Shown: positions 16,315 through 26,057, counted from the first letter of the stretch. The stretch: 64,000 bases of DNA from DASXMT01 sp963812965 (GCA_963812965.1 CAWEXG010000011.1:1-64000); one strand, 5' to 3'. Translations and numbers: made by a program. The notes: generated from the sequence alone by a model not told the origin.

Positions 16315-16965
16315 TCAGCGCCGGGAGTGGGCGCCCTTGCGTCCGAGCGTCACACCGGCCCGCTCGGCCCGGACGACGCGGAGGCGGTGAAGAATGAGAC
16401 CGACCACCACCAGGACGGCGAGGATCCCGAAGACGTACCCGGCATAGCTGAAGCCCGTGACCACGTGGTGCCAGCTGCTCCCCAGGTTGTAGCCGATCGT
16501 GGCCAGCACGGAGTTCCAGACCACACAACCGATCAGTGTGAACACCGTGAACTTGCCCAAGGTCATCTCGCCCAGCCCGGCAGCCAGGGAGATGAACGAC
16601 CGGAGCAACGGGATGCAGCGGGTGAACAGGACGGCCGGCTCGCCCCGTCGAGCGAACCACTCCTCAGCCCGGTCCAAGTCCTTATGGGTGAGCAGCACGT
16701 ACTTCCCCAGCCGATCCACCAGAGGGCGTCCTCCCAGATAGCCGATGGCATAGCCCAGGTAGGAGCCGACCAGGTCGCCAAGGACCGCCACCACGATGAC
16801 CAGGATCAGATTGAGGTGATCGTGCCCGGAGGTGATGAAGTGTCCACTGGCCAACGCTCCGCCGTACGCAACCGCAGCCTCTGCCCCAATAGGGAGACAC
16901 ATGGCCGAGATGAGGGTGATGCCGAAGATTGCCAGGTAGCCCCAGGTCTGCAGGAAGTGCTCCAT
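16315..16965 (-). CDS. DedA-family membrane protein
   Basis: A 216-residue polytopic protein of the DedA/SNARE-associated family. Key features are the re-entrant segment with E-A near CLPIGAEAAVAYGGALASG, LGDLVGSYLGYAIGYLGG, and FTRCIPLLRSFISLAAGLGEM, equivalent to the family's R-x-x-P-x-x-R motif. DedA proteins are lipid-scramblase or flippase-like and affect envelope and membrane-potential homeostasis. It ends in a basic tail. Confidence 0.87.
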   Translation of the reverse strand: MEHFLQTWGYLAIFGITLISAMCLPIGAEAAVAYGGALASGHFITSGHDHLNLILVIVVAVLGDLVGSYLGYAIGYLGGRPLVDRLGKYVLLTHKDLDRAEEWFARRGEPAVLFTRCIPLLRSFISLAAGLGEMTLGKFTVFTLIGCVVWNSVLATIGYNLGSSWHHVVTGFSYAGYVFGILAVLVVVGLILHRLRVVRAERAGVTLGRKGAHSRR

Positions 16966-17045
16966 AGGGCCTTATTTCTAGCCGGTAGGCGGGACTCCCA
17001 GGGGTGACACGTTCATCGGAACTTCTCAGGTGCTCATAACCGTAC

Positions 17046-18062
17046 GTGGACCGGCGTGCGACTACCGTCACCTCCGTGGAGAACGGCACCGGGAACGACG
17101 CTGTGAGGAACGGCACCGGAGATCGCTTCGGTCGGAGCCAGTGCACCACGGACGACGGTGTGGAGATCGCGCTCACCGACTTCGGCGGTGATGGCCCCGA
17201 TCTGCTGCTGGTGCACGCCACCGGGTTCTGTGCCTCGGTGCTGACGCCCTTGGCGGTCACGTTGAGCGACTCCTTCCACTGCTGGGGCATCGATCTCCGT
17301 GCCCATGGCCAGTCCGGACGACCCTCGGACGGCGACTTCTCCTGGCACGGGTTCGCGGTGGACGTGCTCGCCGCCGTCGATCACCTCGAGCTCGACCACC
17401 CCTATGGGTTCGGCCACTCCTGCGGCGGGGCAGCGTTGCTCCTGGCAGAAGAGGCGAGGCCCGGTACCTTCTCGGCGCTGTACTGCTTCGAGCCCGTCGT
17501 CTTCCCTGACGATCAGCCACCCAGCAGCTCCCCGGACGACGGTCCGTTGGTCGCCGGTGCCCTCCGACGTCGGGATACGTTTCCCTCACGCATAGACGCT
17601 TTTGTGAACTTCTCCTCGAAGCCACCCCTCGACCATCTCGATCCGTCCGCACTCACCGGCTACGTCAATGGCGGTTTCGAGGTTGTGCCGAACGACGAGG
17701 GTGGGGACGGCACCCAGGTGCGGCTGCGATGCCGGAAGGAGGACGAGGCGGCGGTGTACTCGCAGGGTTTCTCGCACAACGCCTTTGCCCACCTGCACGA
17801 GATCGGGTGTCCTGTGGCGTTGAGCTGCGGCGAGATGACCAACTCGTTCGGACTGGCTTTCCTGGAAAAGTACGCCGCACGGCTGGCCACCTCGACGGTG
17901 GAAGTACTCGATGGGCTCACTCACTTCGGCCCACTCGAGCATCCGGAACAGGTGGCCCAATCGGTTCACGACGCGCTCGGTGACCGCTCCGGGCACACCC
18001 TCGCCGTAACCTATCGGCCATGTCCTTCGAACCACCCCGCTCGCTCTCGCCGTCAAAAGTGA
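17046..18062 (+). CDS. Alpha/beta hydrolase
   Basis: A 338-residue serine hydrolase. LLLVHATGFCASV is the oxyanion-hole strand, GFGHSCGGAA the nucleophile elbow with the catalytic Ser, and HFGPLEHPEQVA the C-terminal catalytic His region. The first 25-30 residues look unstructured, so a later start is possible. The substrate is unknown. Its 3' end overlaps the start of the next gene by about 43 bases, so the three genes 17046-19476 look like one operon. Confidence 0.85.
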   Translation: MDRRATTVTSVENGTGNDAVRNGTGDRFGRSQCTTDDGVEIALTDFGGDGPDLLLVHATGFCASVLTPLAVTLSDSFHCWGIDLRAHGQSGRPSDGDFSWHGFAVDVLAAVDHLELDHPYGFGHSCGGAALLLAEEARPGTFSALYCFEPVVFPDDQPPSSSPDDGPLVAGALRRRDTFPSRIDAFVNFSSKPPLDHLDPSALTGYVNGGFEVVPNDEGGDGTQVRLRCRKEDEAAVYSQGFSHNAFAHLHEIGCPVALSCGEMTNSFGLAFLEKYAARLATSTVEVLDGLTHFGPLEHPEQVAQSVHDALGDRSGHTLAVTYRPCPSNHPARSRRQK

Positions 18063-18850
18063 CCACTTTCCGGGACTGCGCGCTCGCATTCCGGTTCTCG
18101 GTCATCGAGCGGCTCCCCGAGCCGTCGTCACCGGCCATGGTGAAGGGCACGCTGGTCCATTCGGCGTTGGAGCGGCTGTTCTGGTTCCACGAACGCGGGG
18201 CCCGAACCGAGCGGGCAGCCCTGGCGCAGCTGGCCGTCGCCTGGGACGACATCCAGGCAGATCCGGAGTTCATCTCCCTCCACCTCACTGCCGACGAGGC
18301 CGAGACCTTCTATGAGGATGCAGCGACCCTGGTACGCAACTACTTCCACCTCGAGGATCCCAACGACGTACAGACAGTCGGGGTAGAGCTCACCCTCGAC
18401 GCCAAGCTGGGCAACGTCCGGCTCCGGGGGATCATCGATCGTCTCGATCTCACTGCCGACGGCGAGCTGGTGGTGATCGATTACAAGACCGGCAGGGCCC
18501 CCTCACAGGCGTACGAACAGTCGAAGCTGGCCGGCGTGCACATCTACGCGATGTTGTGTGAAGAGCTGCTGGGAAAACGCCCCGTCCGGGTGGAGCTCCT
18601 CCACCTCCGGGAGCCGACCATCATCACCGCCGAACCGTCCGAGCAGACACTCCGTGGACATCGCCAGCGCACCACCGCGGTGTGGTCGGCGATCGAACGG
18701 GCATGTCGGGACGAGGACTTCCGCCCCAAGACATCACCGCTGTGCAACTACTGCCACTTCCGGTCGTTCTGCCCTGCCTTCGGAGGCGACCCCTCACTGG
18801 CTGCTCCGACGTTGACGGCCCAGACCCTCGTCGAGCGAGGGGCGGCATGA
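18020..18850 (+). CDS. RecB-family PD-(D/E)XK nuclease with Fe-S cysteines
   Basis: A 276-residue nuclease-like protein. LSPSKVTTFRDCALAFRF opens the RecB-type nuclease domain, the active site is GIIDRLDL...VVIDYKTG (Asp and Asp-x-Lys), and CNYCHFRSFCPAF plus the early Cys form a likely AddB/Cas4-type Fe-S cluster. It may act in DNA repair as a stand-alone exonuclease. It shares a four-base ATGA overlap with the following PAP2 gene. Confidence 0.85.
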   Translation: MSFEPPRSLSPSKVTTFRDCALAFRFSVIERLPEPSSPAMVKGTLVHSALERLFWFHERGARTERAALAQLAVAWDDIQADPEFISLHLTADEAETFYEDAATLVRNYFHLEDPNDVQTVGVELTLDAKLGNVRLRGIIDRLDLTADGELVVIDYKTGRAPSQAYEQSKLAGVHIYAMLCEELLGKRPVRVELLHLREPTIITAEPSEQTLRGHRQRTTAVWSAIERACRDEDFRPKTSPLCNYCHFRSFCPAFGGDPSLAAPTLTAQTLVERGAA

Positions 18851-19476
18851 TGTCGGAGATAGCACCGGAGCGCTCGAATCCGATCAAGGACGGGATCGCC
18901 AAGAAGATCGGCGACCTCGGGGCACTGGATCTCGGAGCACTGACTGGAAAGGACATGATCCAGCTCCTGGACGACCAGGTCGATGCGTGGTTCGAGCCCT
19001 TCCGGGGCAATGCCGCCGCCGACACCGTTGCCAGGGTGGTGTCGGGCCTCGGTGATCATGGTCTGATGTGGGCGGCGTCGACGGCATGGCGGGCTCGCCG
19101 GCCGGGCGCCCGCCGGGCCCGAGCGGTGCGGGCCCTCGCAGTGGCCGGTGTCGAGTCGAGCGTCGTGAACGCCGCGTTGAAGGCGTTCATAGGTCGCCCT
19201 CGACCCGACCCGGGCGATCTCCGGCTGGGAGACAACATCGTCCCGCTACGCGAGCCCCGGACCAGCAGCTTTCCCAGCGGCCACACGCTTGCCGCCTTCT
19301 GTGCCGCCACTGTCCTGTCCGAACGAGGCGACCGTGCCGGCAACGCCATGCTCTTCGCCTGTGCCGGTATGGTCGGAGTCAGCCGTATCCATCTCCGTGC
19401 CCATCACGCTTCGGACGTCCTCGGTGGAGTGGTGATCGGGACCGCTCTGGGGGCAGTCGGTCGGCGACTCGTCTGA
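18847..19476 (+). CDS. PAP2-family phosphatase
   Basis: A 209-residue member of the PAP2/acid phosphatase superfamily. All three motifs are visible: KAFIGRPRPD, SFPSGHT and SRIHLRAHHASD. The sequence lacks the usual six clear membrane helices, with only moderately hydrophobic segments near residues 90-115 and 150-205, so it may be membrane-associated. Substrates in this family are lipid phosphates or diphosphates. ATG 18847 overlaps the nuclease stop codon. Confidence 0.85.
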   Translation: MMSEIAPERSNPIKDGIAKKIGDLGALDLGALTGKDMIQLLDDQVDAWFEPFRGNAAADTVARVVSGLGDHGLMWAASTAWRARRPGARRARAVRALAVAGVESSVVNAALKAFIGRPRPDPGDLRLGDNIVPLREPRTSSFPSGHTLAAFCAATVLSERGDRAGNAMLFACAGMVGVSRIHLRAHHASDVLGGVVIGTALGAVGRRLV

Positions 19477-19558
19477 CGCCGGCCACGCTAGCCACACCGA
19501 CCTCGGACCTCCCCCATCGAGGTGGAATGCCGGACCGCTCCGCGCTGTTGACACAACC

Positions 19559-20167
19559 ATGACGACTCCGACTGCTTTCGCTGTTACCTGGGACTACCGC
19601 TGCCCGTTCGCCAGGAACGCTCATGAGCACATCCTCGACGGGCTGGCCGGAGGGGCACCGTGGGACGTGACCTTCGCCCCCTTCTTCCTCAATCAGACCC
19701 ACGTACCAGAGGGAGGGACTCCGTCATGGGAGGACCCGGCCCACACCCCGGATCTCCTGTCTCTCGAAGCCGGGATCGTCACCCGTGACCGGTTCCCCGA
19801 TCACTTCTACGCCGTGCACCGGTCGCTGTTCGCCGCACGCCACGACGAAGGTGGCGACCTCCGGGATCGTGACGTCGTGCGCAAAGCGCTCGAACGGGTC
19901 GGCGCCCCTGCGGACGACATCCTGGCCGAGGTGGACGACGGCTGGCCCCGGACAGTTGCTCGGACCGAGCACGAGCAGGTGGTGAACAGTCACCAGGTCT
20001 TCGGCGTACCGACGTTCATCATCGGCGACGATGCCGTGTTCGCACGGCTCATGACCAGGCCGGACGGCAACGGTGCCCTGGCCCGAGAGACCATCGATCG
20101 GGTGGTCACCCTGCTGGTGGAACAGCCCGAGCTGAACGAGCTGAAACACACACGCATCGCCCGCTGA
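19559..20167 (+). CDS. DsbA-family thioredoxin-fold protein
   Basis: A 202-residue DsbA-like protein. The opening WDYRCPFARNAHEH carries a single active-site Cys (CPFA) and SHQVFGVPTFII holds the cis-Pro loop. A single Cys with a long helical insertion fits the FrnE/glutathione- or mycothiol-linked isomerase side of the family rather than a periplasmic disulfide donor. No signal peptide, so it is cytoplasmic. Confidence 0.8.
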   Translation: MTTPTAFAVTWDYRCPFARNAHEHILDGLAGGAPWDVTFAPFFLNQTHVPEGGTPSWEDPAHTPDLLSLEAGIVTRDRFPDHFYAVHRSLFAARHDEGGDLRDRDVVRKALERVGAPADDILAEVDDGWPRTVARTEHEQVVNSHQVFGVPTFIIGDDAVFARLMTRPDGNGALARETIDRVVTLLVEQPELNELKHTRIAR

Positions 20168-20202
20168 GCCGCTGCCGTCCTCTCTCTCGATCACGCCGTC
20201 GG

Positions 20203-21110
20203 TCAGGTTCCCACCAGACCGGCCAGCACGCCGATCGAAGCCTGGATTTCGTCACGACTCCCAAAAGGAGCACCACAGAAGTCGGTGGCGCCGATGTCGG
20301 CGATCCGTCGCACCTCGGCCGCCACCTCGTCCTTTGTCCCCACGATGGCGATGTCCGCGGGTCCAGCCGCTCCCTCTCGATCCAACATGGCACGGTACGA
20401 CGGGAGCACGCCGTAGACGGCAAAGGTCTCGGCGGCCTTCTCCCTGGCAGCAACGGGGTCTTTCGTCACGCAGACGGGCAGGCCCACCGCCACCCGAGGC
20501 TCACGGCGTCCAGCTTCAGCGGCGGCCAGCACGAATGGTGGGCACGATGTGGGACTCGATGGTCAACGGCCCGGTCATCCAGGTGACCGTGCCCGAAGCG
20601 AAGCGAGCGGCCAGCCTGAGCATGACGGGCCCGAGAGCGGCGACCAGGACCGGTGGTGGTGGGGCGTCGATGGTGAGCGCTCCGAAGGTGGCCGCCTTCA
20701 AGGTCTCCCCGGTGTACGCCACCTGCTCTCCGGCCAAGCAGCGGCATGAGGATCGAGAGGTACTCCCGCATGTGGCGAGCCGGCTTCTCGAACGACTGGC
20801 CGAAGACGTTCTCGATCACCATCTGGTGCGAGAGGCCGATCCCCAGGGTCAGTCGTCCGCCGGTTGCGGCCTGCACGGTCAATGCCTGGCCGGCAAGCAT
20901 CACCGGATGGCGCGGATAGGTGGGAACCACCGCCGTCCCCAGCTGGATATCCGGTACCTCTCGGCCCACCACAGCCAGGAGCGTCAGCGCGTCGTACCCA
21001 AAGATCTGCGACGTCCACGCCGTCTCGATGCCGGCCGAACGCAACCGGTCGACCTGCGCTATCACGTCGTCAAACGGACGCTCGACATCGAACATCACAC
21101 CGATCTGCAT
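20203..21110 (-). pseudogene. LLM-class F420-dependent oxidoreductase, frameshifted
   Basis: Three consecutive segments in different frames together make one luciferase-like monooxygenase of about 300 residues. The segments are MQIGVMFDVERPFDDVIAQ to SILMPLL; then a middle part with VAYTGETLKAATFGALTI; then a C-terminal part with PVCVTKDPVAAREKAAETFA. Breaks fall near 20740 and 20530. GGAGG precedes the ATG at 21110. The family reduces or oxidises substrates with coenzyme F420. Either a pseudogene or two assembly indels. Confidence 0.78.
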
Positions 21111-21245
21111 CGGTTCCTCCCACGGTGGCCCACGGTCCGGCCGGGTCGACCTACCCATACCGTACTGGGATCGATCATGGGCGTGGCCTCACGGATGTGG
21201 TCACGAAATATGTCAACCACCGCTCCGATCGGGCAGACTACGGGC

Positions 21246-21737
21246 ATGTCCGTTGCCATTGTCATGGGAAGCTCATCCGACGCGTCGATCATGGACGACG
21301 CCGTCCAGATTCTCCGCTCGTTCGGTATCGACGTCGAGGTCCGGGTGATCTCCGCTCACCGCACACCTGACGACGCCATCGAGTTCGCTCGAAGCGCCAG
21401 CGGACGTGGAGTGCAGGTGATCATCGCCGCCGCCGGTGGCGCCGCCCACCTGGCCGGCGTGCTCGCCGCCGCTACCCCTGTCCCGGTCATCGGCGTGCCG
21501 ATCGCCTTGGCCAACTTGGGTGGCCTCGATTCGCTCCTGGCGATGGTGCAGATGCCCAAGGGAGTGCCGGTGGCCACGGTGGCCGTGAACGGGGCGAGGA
21601 ACGCCGGGCTCCTGGCTGTCCGCATCCTGTCGCTGTCCGACGAACGACTCGCCGCCGAGCAGGACCGGTTCCGCCGGGAGCTGGCCGATCAGGTCCGGGA
21701 CATGGATGCCGAGGTCCAGGCCCGCTACACCAGCTGA
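21246..21737 (+). CDS. purE: N5-carboxyaminoimidazole ribonucleotide mutase PurE
   Basis: A 163-residue class I PurE. VAIVMGSSSDASIMDDA is the CO2/substrate phosphate loop, VISAHRTPDD carries the catalytic His, and IIAAAGGAAHLAGVLAAAT is the family signature. It converts N5-CAIR to CAIR in purine synthesis, working as an octamer. PurK is not adjacent. Its 3' end overlaps the convergent slipin gene by 13 bases. The ATG at 21246 follows upstream sequence unlike the family, so I exclude longer starts. Confidence 0.93.
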   Translation: MSVAIVMGSSSDASIMDDAVQILRSFGIDVEVRVISAHRTPDDAIEFARSASGRGVQVIIAAAGGAAHLAGVLAAATPVPVIGVPIALANLGGLDSLLAMVQMPKGVPVATVAVNGARNAGLLAVRILSLSDERLAAEQDRFRRELADQVRDMDAEVQARYTS

Positions 21738-22768
21738 ACAGGCAGGACGCCACGGAGTCGAGGCCGGCTCTCAGGGACGGTGGGCCCGTACTCCCCCCAT
21801 CGGCCCCTCTCTATTCCTCGGCTCTGCCCTGGGCTACTGGCCCGGTACGCACCGGTGTCCTCAGGCGCTGGAGCCGGTGCGCCGTTGCCGGGGGTTGGGG
21901 GCGGGACCACGGTAGGCAGAGGAGCCGATCCAGCTCCCGACCCGGTCGGAGCAGCCCCCACTGGAGCCAGGCCATTGACGAAACCGGTCAGGATCTCGAT
22001 GGGGAGCGGGAACACCAGCGTCGAGTTGTGCTCGGTGGCCACCTCGGCCAGCGTCTGCAGCGTACGAAGCTGCAAGGCGCCCGGTGATTCGTAGAGCTTT
22101 GCCGCCGCCTCGGCCAGCTCCTGACTGGCCTCGAGCTCACCGGTCGCAGCGATGACCTTTGCCCTGCGCTCCCGCTCGGCTTCGGCCTGGCGGGCCATCG
22201 CCCGCAGCAGCTCCGGCGGGAGCACGATGTCCCGGATCTCCACTTGCCGCACCTCGACCCCCCAACTGTGCGTGGAGGCGGCGATGGTGGTCCGGAGCTC
22301 GTTGTTCACGTCGTCCCGATGGGCCAGGATGTTGTCGAGCTCGTGGCGTCCGGCGATAGAGCGGAGCGCGGTCATGGCCACCCGCTCGCTGGCGAATCGG
22401 AAGTTGTCGACTCCGATGATGGAGCGCACCGGGTCCACCACTTGGAAGTAGACCACCGCGTCCACCTGCACGGTGACGTTGTCGGCGGTGATGACCGCCT
22501 GCAGGGGCACGTCGACGACCTCTACCCGCAGTGTGACCTTGACCAGCTTGTCCACCAGCGGCCACTTGAAGATGACGCCCGGGCCCTTGGCCTCGTCTCG
22601 GATCCGGCCCAACCGGAAGAACACCGCTCGCTCGTACTCGGTGACCACCTTGAGGGTGCTGTGCACCAGAGCGATCAGCAGGATGAGGACCACGACCCCA
22701 CCCGCGACGATCCCCGTCACAACCCCCGCGGTCGATGCAAACATCGGTACCGGTACCACACTATCCAT
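21725..22768 (-). CDS. Slipin (SPFH/band 7 membrane protein)
   Basis: A 347-residue SPFH protein. One N-terminal membrane helix (about residues 12-35) precedes the band-7 domain (VVTEYERAVFFRLGRI, GPGVIFKWPLVDKLVKV, VDVPLQAVITADNVTVQVDA). A coiled-coil region (RQAEAERERRAKVIAATGEL) and a Pro/Ala/Gly-rich tail follow. Slipins scaffold membrane microdomains. I start at the Met that places the helix at the usual position; an ATG 17 codons upstream is possible. No NfeD partner is next to it. Confidence 0.87.
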   Translation of the reverse strand: MDSVVPVPMFASTAGVVTGIVAGGVVVLILLIALVHSTLKVVTEYERAVFFRLGRIRDEAKGPGVIFKWPLVDKLVKVTLRVEVVDVPLQAVITADNVTVQVDAVVYFQVVDPVRSIIGVDNFRFASERVAMTALRSIAGRHELDNILAHRDDVNNELRTTIAASTHSWGVEVRQVEIRDIVLPPELLRAMARQAEAERERRAKVIAATGELEASQELAEAAAKLYESPGALQLRTLQTLAEVATEHNSTLVFPLPIEILTGFVNGLAPVGAAPTGSGAGSAPLPTVVPPPTPGNGAPAPAPEDTGAYRASSPGQSRGIERGRWGEYGPTVPESRPRLRGVLPVQLV

Positions 22769-22869
22769 CTTCGCGCCATTGATCGACGATGTCTGCAGGT
22801 GGCCAGGTTGCCTGGACACGACAACAACGCCGAGATGCGCCTGGCCAGGCAGCAGCGAACCTGGAGTAC

Positions 22870-23979
22870 CTATCTGTTGGGCTCCTGGGCACTATCGGGC
22901 GCCAGGACACGGACGGCGTGAGCCAGCTCCACCCCGAACGGGATGAGCCCGATGACCGGGATGGTCACCCCATTGTCCACGTACCGCTGGATCTGCGCCC
23001 GGCAGGCATCACCGGAGCCGTGGACGACCAGGGCATCCACCACCTCGTCCGGTATCGCAGCCAGGGCGCCTCGACGGTCGCCCGCCTGCCACGCCGACCA
23101 CATCGGCTGCAGTTGGGCGCCATGACCCAGCCAGCGGTGGAACTCGGCGTACACCTCCACGTTGAGATAGGCGGCGATCATCCGGCGGGCAAGAGCGCGA
23201 ACCATGTCGGTATCCTCGGACGGGCACACGAAGATCCGGGCGGCGATGTCCTTCCCGATACCCACTTCGGGTGCCACCTTGGTCACGTCGTCGGCGGACA
23301 GCCAGTTGATGATGGCACCGTCAGCCTCCCGGCCCGCCAACTGCAACATGCCCGGGCGCAAGGCCGCCAGGAAGATGGGTGGGACCTCTTCGAGCGGACG
23401 GCTCAGCCGGAAACCGTGCACCTCGAACGTCTCGTAGGTCTCGTCGACCTTCTCCCCTGCCAGCGCGGCCCGAAGGAACCGGATCGTGTCCCTGACCCGC
23501 TTATAGGGCTCTGTGAAATCGAGACCGTTCCAGCGACGCACGATCACCTCGGACGAGGTGCCGAGGCCGAACGTGAAGCGTCCGGGAGCGGTCTCTGCCA
23601 TGGCGGCCACGCTCTGGGCCAGCAGGGCAGGACCTCGTGTAAACGCCGGGGCGATGGCCACGCCCAGACGGAGGGTCGGGGCCCACGCCGCCGCCAACGC
23701 CAGCGGGGTGAACCCGTCAACACCGTCGGTCTCTGCCGTCCAGACGTCGGTGTAGCCGAGCGATACCAGCTCTTGGTACCACTGCCGATGGTCCCGCAGC
23801 GGAACGCCGTCGAAGGGAACGGTGATGCCGTACCGGAAGCCCCCCAGGGGCACCTGCTCTGGCGACACGTGCCCCGACGGCACATCCTCTGACAAGGGAT
23901 TCGGGGGATTCAGCCGTAGCTGTGTCACGCTCACAGCTCCAGTGATACACCCTCCGGGCATGCTTGACCCATGGAACAA
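22870..23979 (-). CDS. LLM-class F420-dependent oxidoreductase
   Basis: A protein of up to 369 residues with the bacterial-luciferase TIM-barrel pattern: FRYGITVPFDGVPL, LGYTDVWTAETDGVDGFTPL, TLRLGVAIAPAFTRGPALLA and GRFTFGLGTSSEVIVRRWNG. Such enzymes use F420 (or FMN) to oxidise or reduce diverse small molecules. The first 40 or so residues are not conserved, so the true start is probably a GTG about 15-17 codons in. Three of these enzymes occur in the window, a mark of F420-rich actinobacteria. Confidence 0.85.
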   Translation of the reverse strand: MFHGSSMPGGCITGAVSVTQLRLNPPNPLSEDVPSGHVSPEQVPLGGFRYGITVPFDGVPLRDHRQWYQELVSLGYTDVWTAETDGVDGFTPLALAAAWAPTLRLGVAIAPAFTRGPALLAQSVAAMAETAPGRFTFGLGTSSEVIVRRWNGLDFTEPYKRVRDTIRFLRAALAGEKVDETYETFEVHGFRLSRPLEEVPPIFLAALRPGMLQLAGREADGAIINWLSADDVTKVAPEVGIGKDIAARIFVCPSEDTDMVRALARRMIAAYLNVEVYAEFHRWLGHGAQLQPMWSAWQAGDRRGALAAIPDEVVDALVVHGSGDACRAQIQRYVDNGVTIPVIGLIPFGVELAHAVRVLAPDSAQEPNR

Positions 23980-24288
23980 CAGCAGCTCCCACTGATCGAA
24001 GCCACCGGTGCTGAGGAGAGCGGCGGCACCACGTCAGGCCGAGAAGGCCGGTCGGGGCAGCCTCGTGGGTCAGGGAGATCACCGTCGGTCACCACGGGAG
24101 CACCACCACGAGCGCAAACGCCACGAAGCAGCCGAGGCGCCGCTGCCCCTCGCCGCCGGACACCATCTGTCTCTCACAGATCTGCACATCACGATGACTG
24201 GCGTCTCGACGAGTACACCAGGACCGTTGGGCGTCAGGGGATCGCCGCTGCCCGCGCCCTGCTCAACAGAGACGATCGTGCCGCCTGA
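23971..24288 (+). CDS. Hypothetical protein with conserved C-terminal helix
   Basis: A 105-residue frame. The first 70 residues are low-complexity Arg/Ser/Gly sequence. The final segment HHDDWRLDEYTRTVGRQGIAAARALLN looks like a real amphipathic helix of a kind seen at the ends of short actinobacterial proteins. A second frame across the middle gives a more Lys/Ala/His-rich helical reading, so a frameshift inside the gene is possible. It ends 26 bases before the ChbG-like gene. Confidence 0.45.
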   Translation: MEQQQLPLIEATGAEESGGTTSGREGRSGQPRGSGRSPSVTTGAPPRAQTPRSSRGAAAPRRRTPSVSHRSAHHDDWRLDEYTRTVGRQGIAAARALLNRDDRAA

Positions 24289-24314
24289 GCAACGGCGGCG
24301 CTACCGTCAAGGGC

Positions 24315-25148
24315 ATGTCGACAGTCGCACAGCGCCTGGGGTACTCCGCTGACGCCAAGCTGGTGATCTTGAACTGCGCCGAACTGGGCTTCTGTCATGC
24401 TGCCAATGTCGGCGTCTTCGAGTCGCTCCGGGACGGCATCGCCACCAGTGCTTCCCTGATGGTCCCCGCTCCGTGGGCCAGAGAGTCCGCTTCACGCTAC
24501 CGAGGCGAAGACGTGGGAGTTCGTTTGACCCTCAACGCCGAGCACGAGCTCTACCGATGGGGACCGATCACCCAGGCCCCCTCCCTTCTCGATGGCGACG
24601 GCGGTTTCCCCCGAACGATCACCGATGTCTGGGATCACGCCGATCTCGACGAAGCACGCCGGGAGTGCCGAGCACAGATCGAACGTGCCGTCCTCTGGGG
24701 GTTCGACGTGAGCCATCTCGACGCCCACCTCGACGCGCTCCTGCTCCGGCCGGAGTTCTTCGACGTCTACCTGGAACTGGCCGTCGACTTCTCTCTTCCG
24801 CTCCGGCTCCTGGGCGCCAAGGCAGAACCGAACGTCGGCTTCCCTTTTCGCCAGCTCGCCGCCGAGGAGCACGTCCTGTTCGCCGACGAGTTCGCCACCT
24901 TGCCGGCAGAGGGCAGCCGTGAAGCCCTGCACCTACTCCTCTCCAACCTCCAGCCCGGCATCACCGAGATCACCCTGCATCCAGCCATCGACACCGGTGA
25001 GCTGCGGGCGATCACCGACGACTGGCGTGCCCGGGTCGCCGATCATGCCCTGCTCGTCGACGACCAGGGCCTCGGGGACGTCATCGAGAGCTCAGGAGCA
25101 GTCCGCATCGGCTACCGGCCGCTCCGTGATCTGATGCGACAGGGTTGA
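24315..25148 (+). CDS. ChbG/HpnK (YdjC) family deacetylase-like protein
   Basis: A 277-residue YdjC-fold protein. LTLNAEHELYRWGPIT, WGFDVSHLDAHLDALLLRPEF and TEITLHPAIDTGELRAI match the family, including the metal-binding His residues. The usual N-terminal metal motif (N-x-D-D-x-G) here reads NCAELG, so both conserved Asp residues are replaced by Ala and Glu. That may weaken or abolish deacetylase activity. Substrates in the family are acetylated sugars. Confidence 0.82.
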   Translation: MSTVAQRLGYSADAKLVILNCAELGFCHAANVGVFESLRDGIATSASLMVPAPWARESASRYRGEDVGVRLTLNAEHELYRWGPITQAPSLLDGDGGFPRTITDVWDHADLDEARRECRAQIERAVLWGFDVSHLDAHLDALLLRPEFFDVYLELAVDFSLPLRLLGAKAEPNVGFPFRQLAAEEHVLFADEFATLPAEGSREALHLLLSNLQPGITEITLHPAIDTGELRAITDDWRARVADHALLVDDQGLGDVIESSGAVRIGYRPLRDLMRQG

Positions 25149-25271
25149 CCGACGGGGCTCGTGGCCTGGGCAGGACTGACGACGGCTCGTCGACTGGATT
25201 GACCGACACCGACAGGGCGTGCTCGGCGGCAGGACACCTGTCCTTCGTTCCAGTACCATCAGCACGCTCTC

Positions 25272-26030
25272 ATGGGAAACGACACGGCTGGATCCGATGA
25301 TCGCAACGTAGGCACCACGCCGGATGCACCTGACGTCGCCACCGCCATCGGCGACAACGCTCCACAGTCTTTGCGTCTCGTCGACGTCGTGCTCCTGAGC
25401 GACGACACCCGCACCGCAGTCGTCGACGGCATGGTGCTCGTCATCGACGCCCAGGGGGTCACCATGACCTACCCCGGCGAACGCCGGCGAACCGTGCTGC
25501 CGTGGTCGCTGTTGTCCACACCTGAGGTCGATCCGTGGCACGGAGAAGACCTTCCGCCCTGGTGGATCGATCCCGAGCTGCGTCGGAACAACGACGATGG
25601 GCCCGAGACACCGGTCACCGAACCGCGTGCCACGTTCAGACCGACGCCGAACCAGGTCACCGAAGCGATGATCACGCTCCGGACGCCCGATACCTCCTAC
25701 CGCCTTCTCGTCCCTGACGGGGACGCCGACCAGTTGGTGTCGATGATGGCCGGCTTCTCGCTGGGCGACTCCACAACACCCCTATCGGCAACCAGCAGCG
25801 TCGATGGAAATCCGGTCAGAGCGAACGACTCGGCCAGTCAGAGCGGTCGTTCGTCCACCGGCACAGCGGATGCGACCTGGAAACGAATTCAGCCGTTCGT
25901 GGTCGTCCTCATGGTTCTGATCCTGGTCACCATGGTCACCCTGATCCTTCTGCAGAGTGCGGGAACCATCGACATACCCATCCTCGGCGGAGCATCATCT
26001 TCGGGACTCGCTCCCCTCGGGGCTTCGTGA
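25272..26030 (+). CDS. Membrane-anchored protein, unknown
   Basis: A 252-residue protein. Its N-terminal two-thirds contain a domain read as LVDVVLLSDDTRTAVVDGMV and RRTVLPWSLLSTPEVDPW, which resembles small PH-like or regulatory beta domains, but I cannot assign it. A Ser/Thr-rich linker follows, then one membrane helix (about 211-234) and a short outer tail. Orientation suggests a cytoplasmic sensor domain with a C-terminal anchor. Confidence 0.6.
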   Translation: MGNDTAGSDDRNVGTTPDAPDVATAIGDNAPQSLRLVDVVLLSDDTRTAVVDGMVLVIDAQGVTMTYPGERRRTVLPWSLLSTPEVDPWHGEDLPPWWIDPELRRNNDDGPETPVTEPRATFRPTPNQVTEAMITLRTPDTSYRLLVPDGDADQLVSMMAGFSLGDSTTPLSATSSVDGNPVRANDSASQSGRSSTGTADATWKRIQPFVVVLMVLILVTMVTLILLQSAGTIDIPILGGASSSGLAPLGAS

Positions 26031-26057
26031 ACCTGGTGCGCATCCAGTGAGCCCGAC

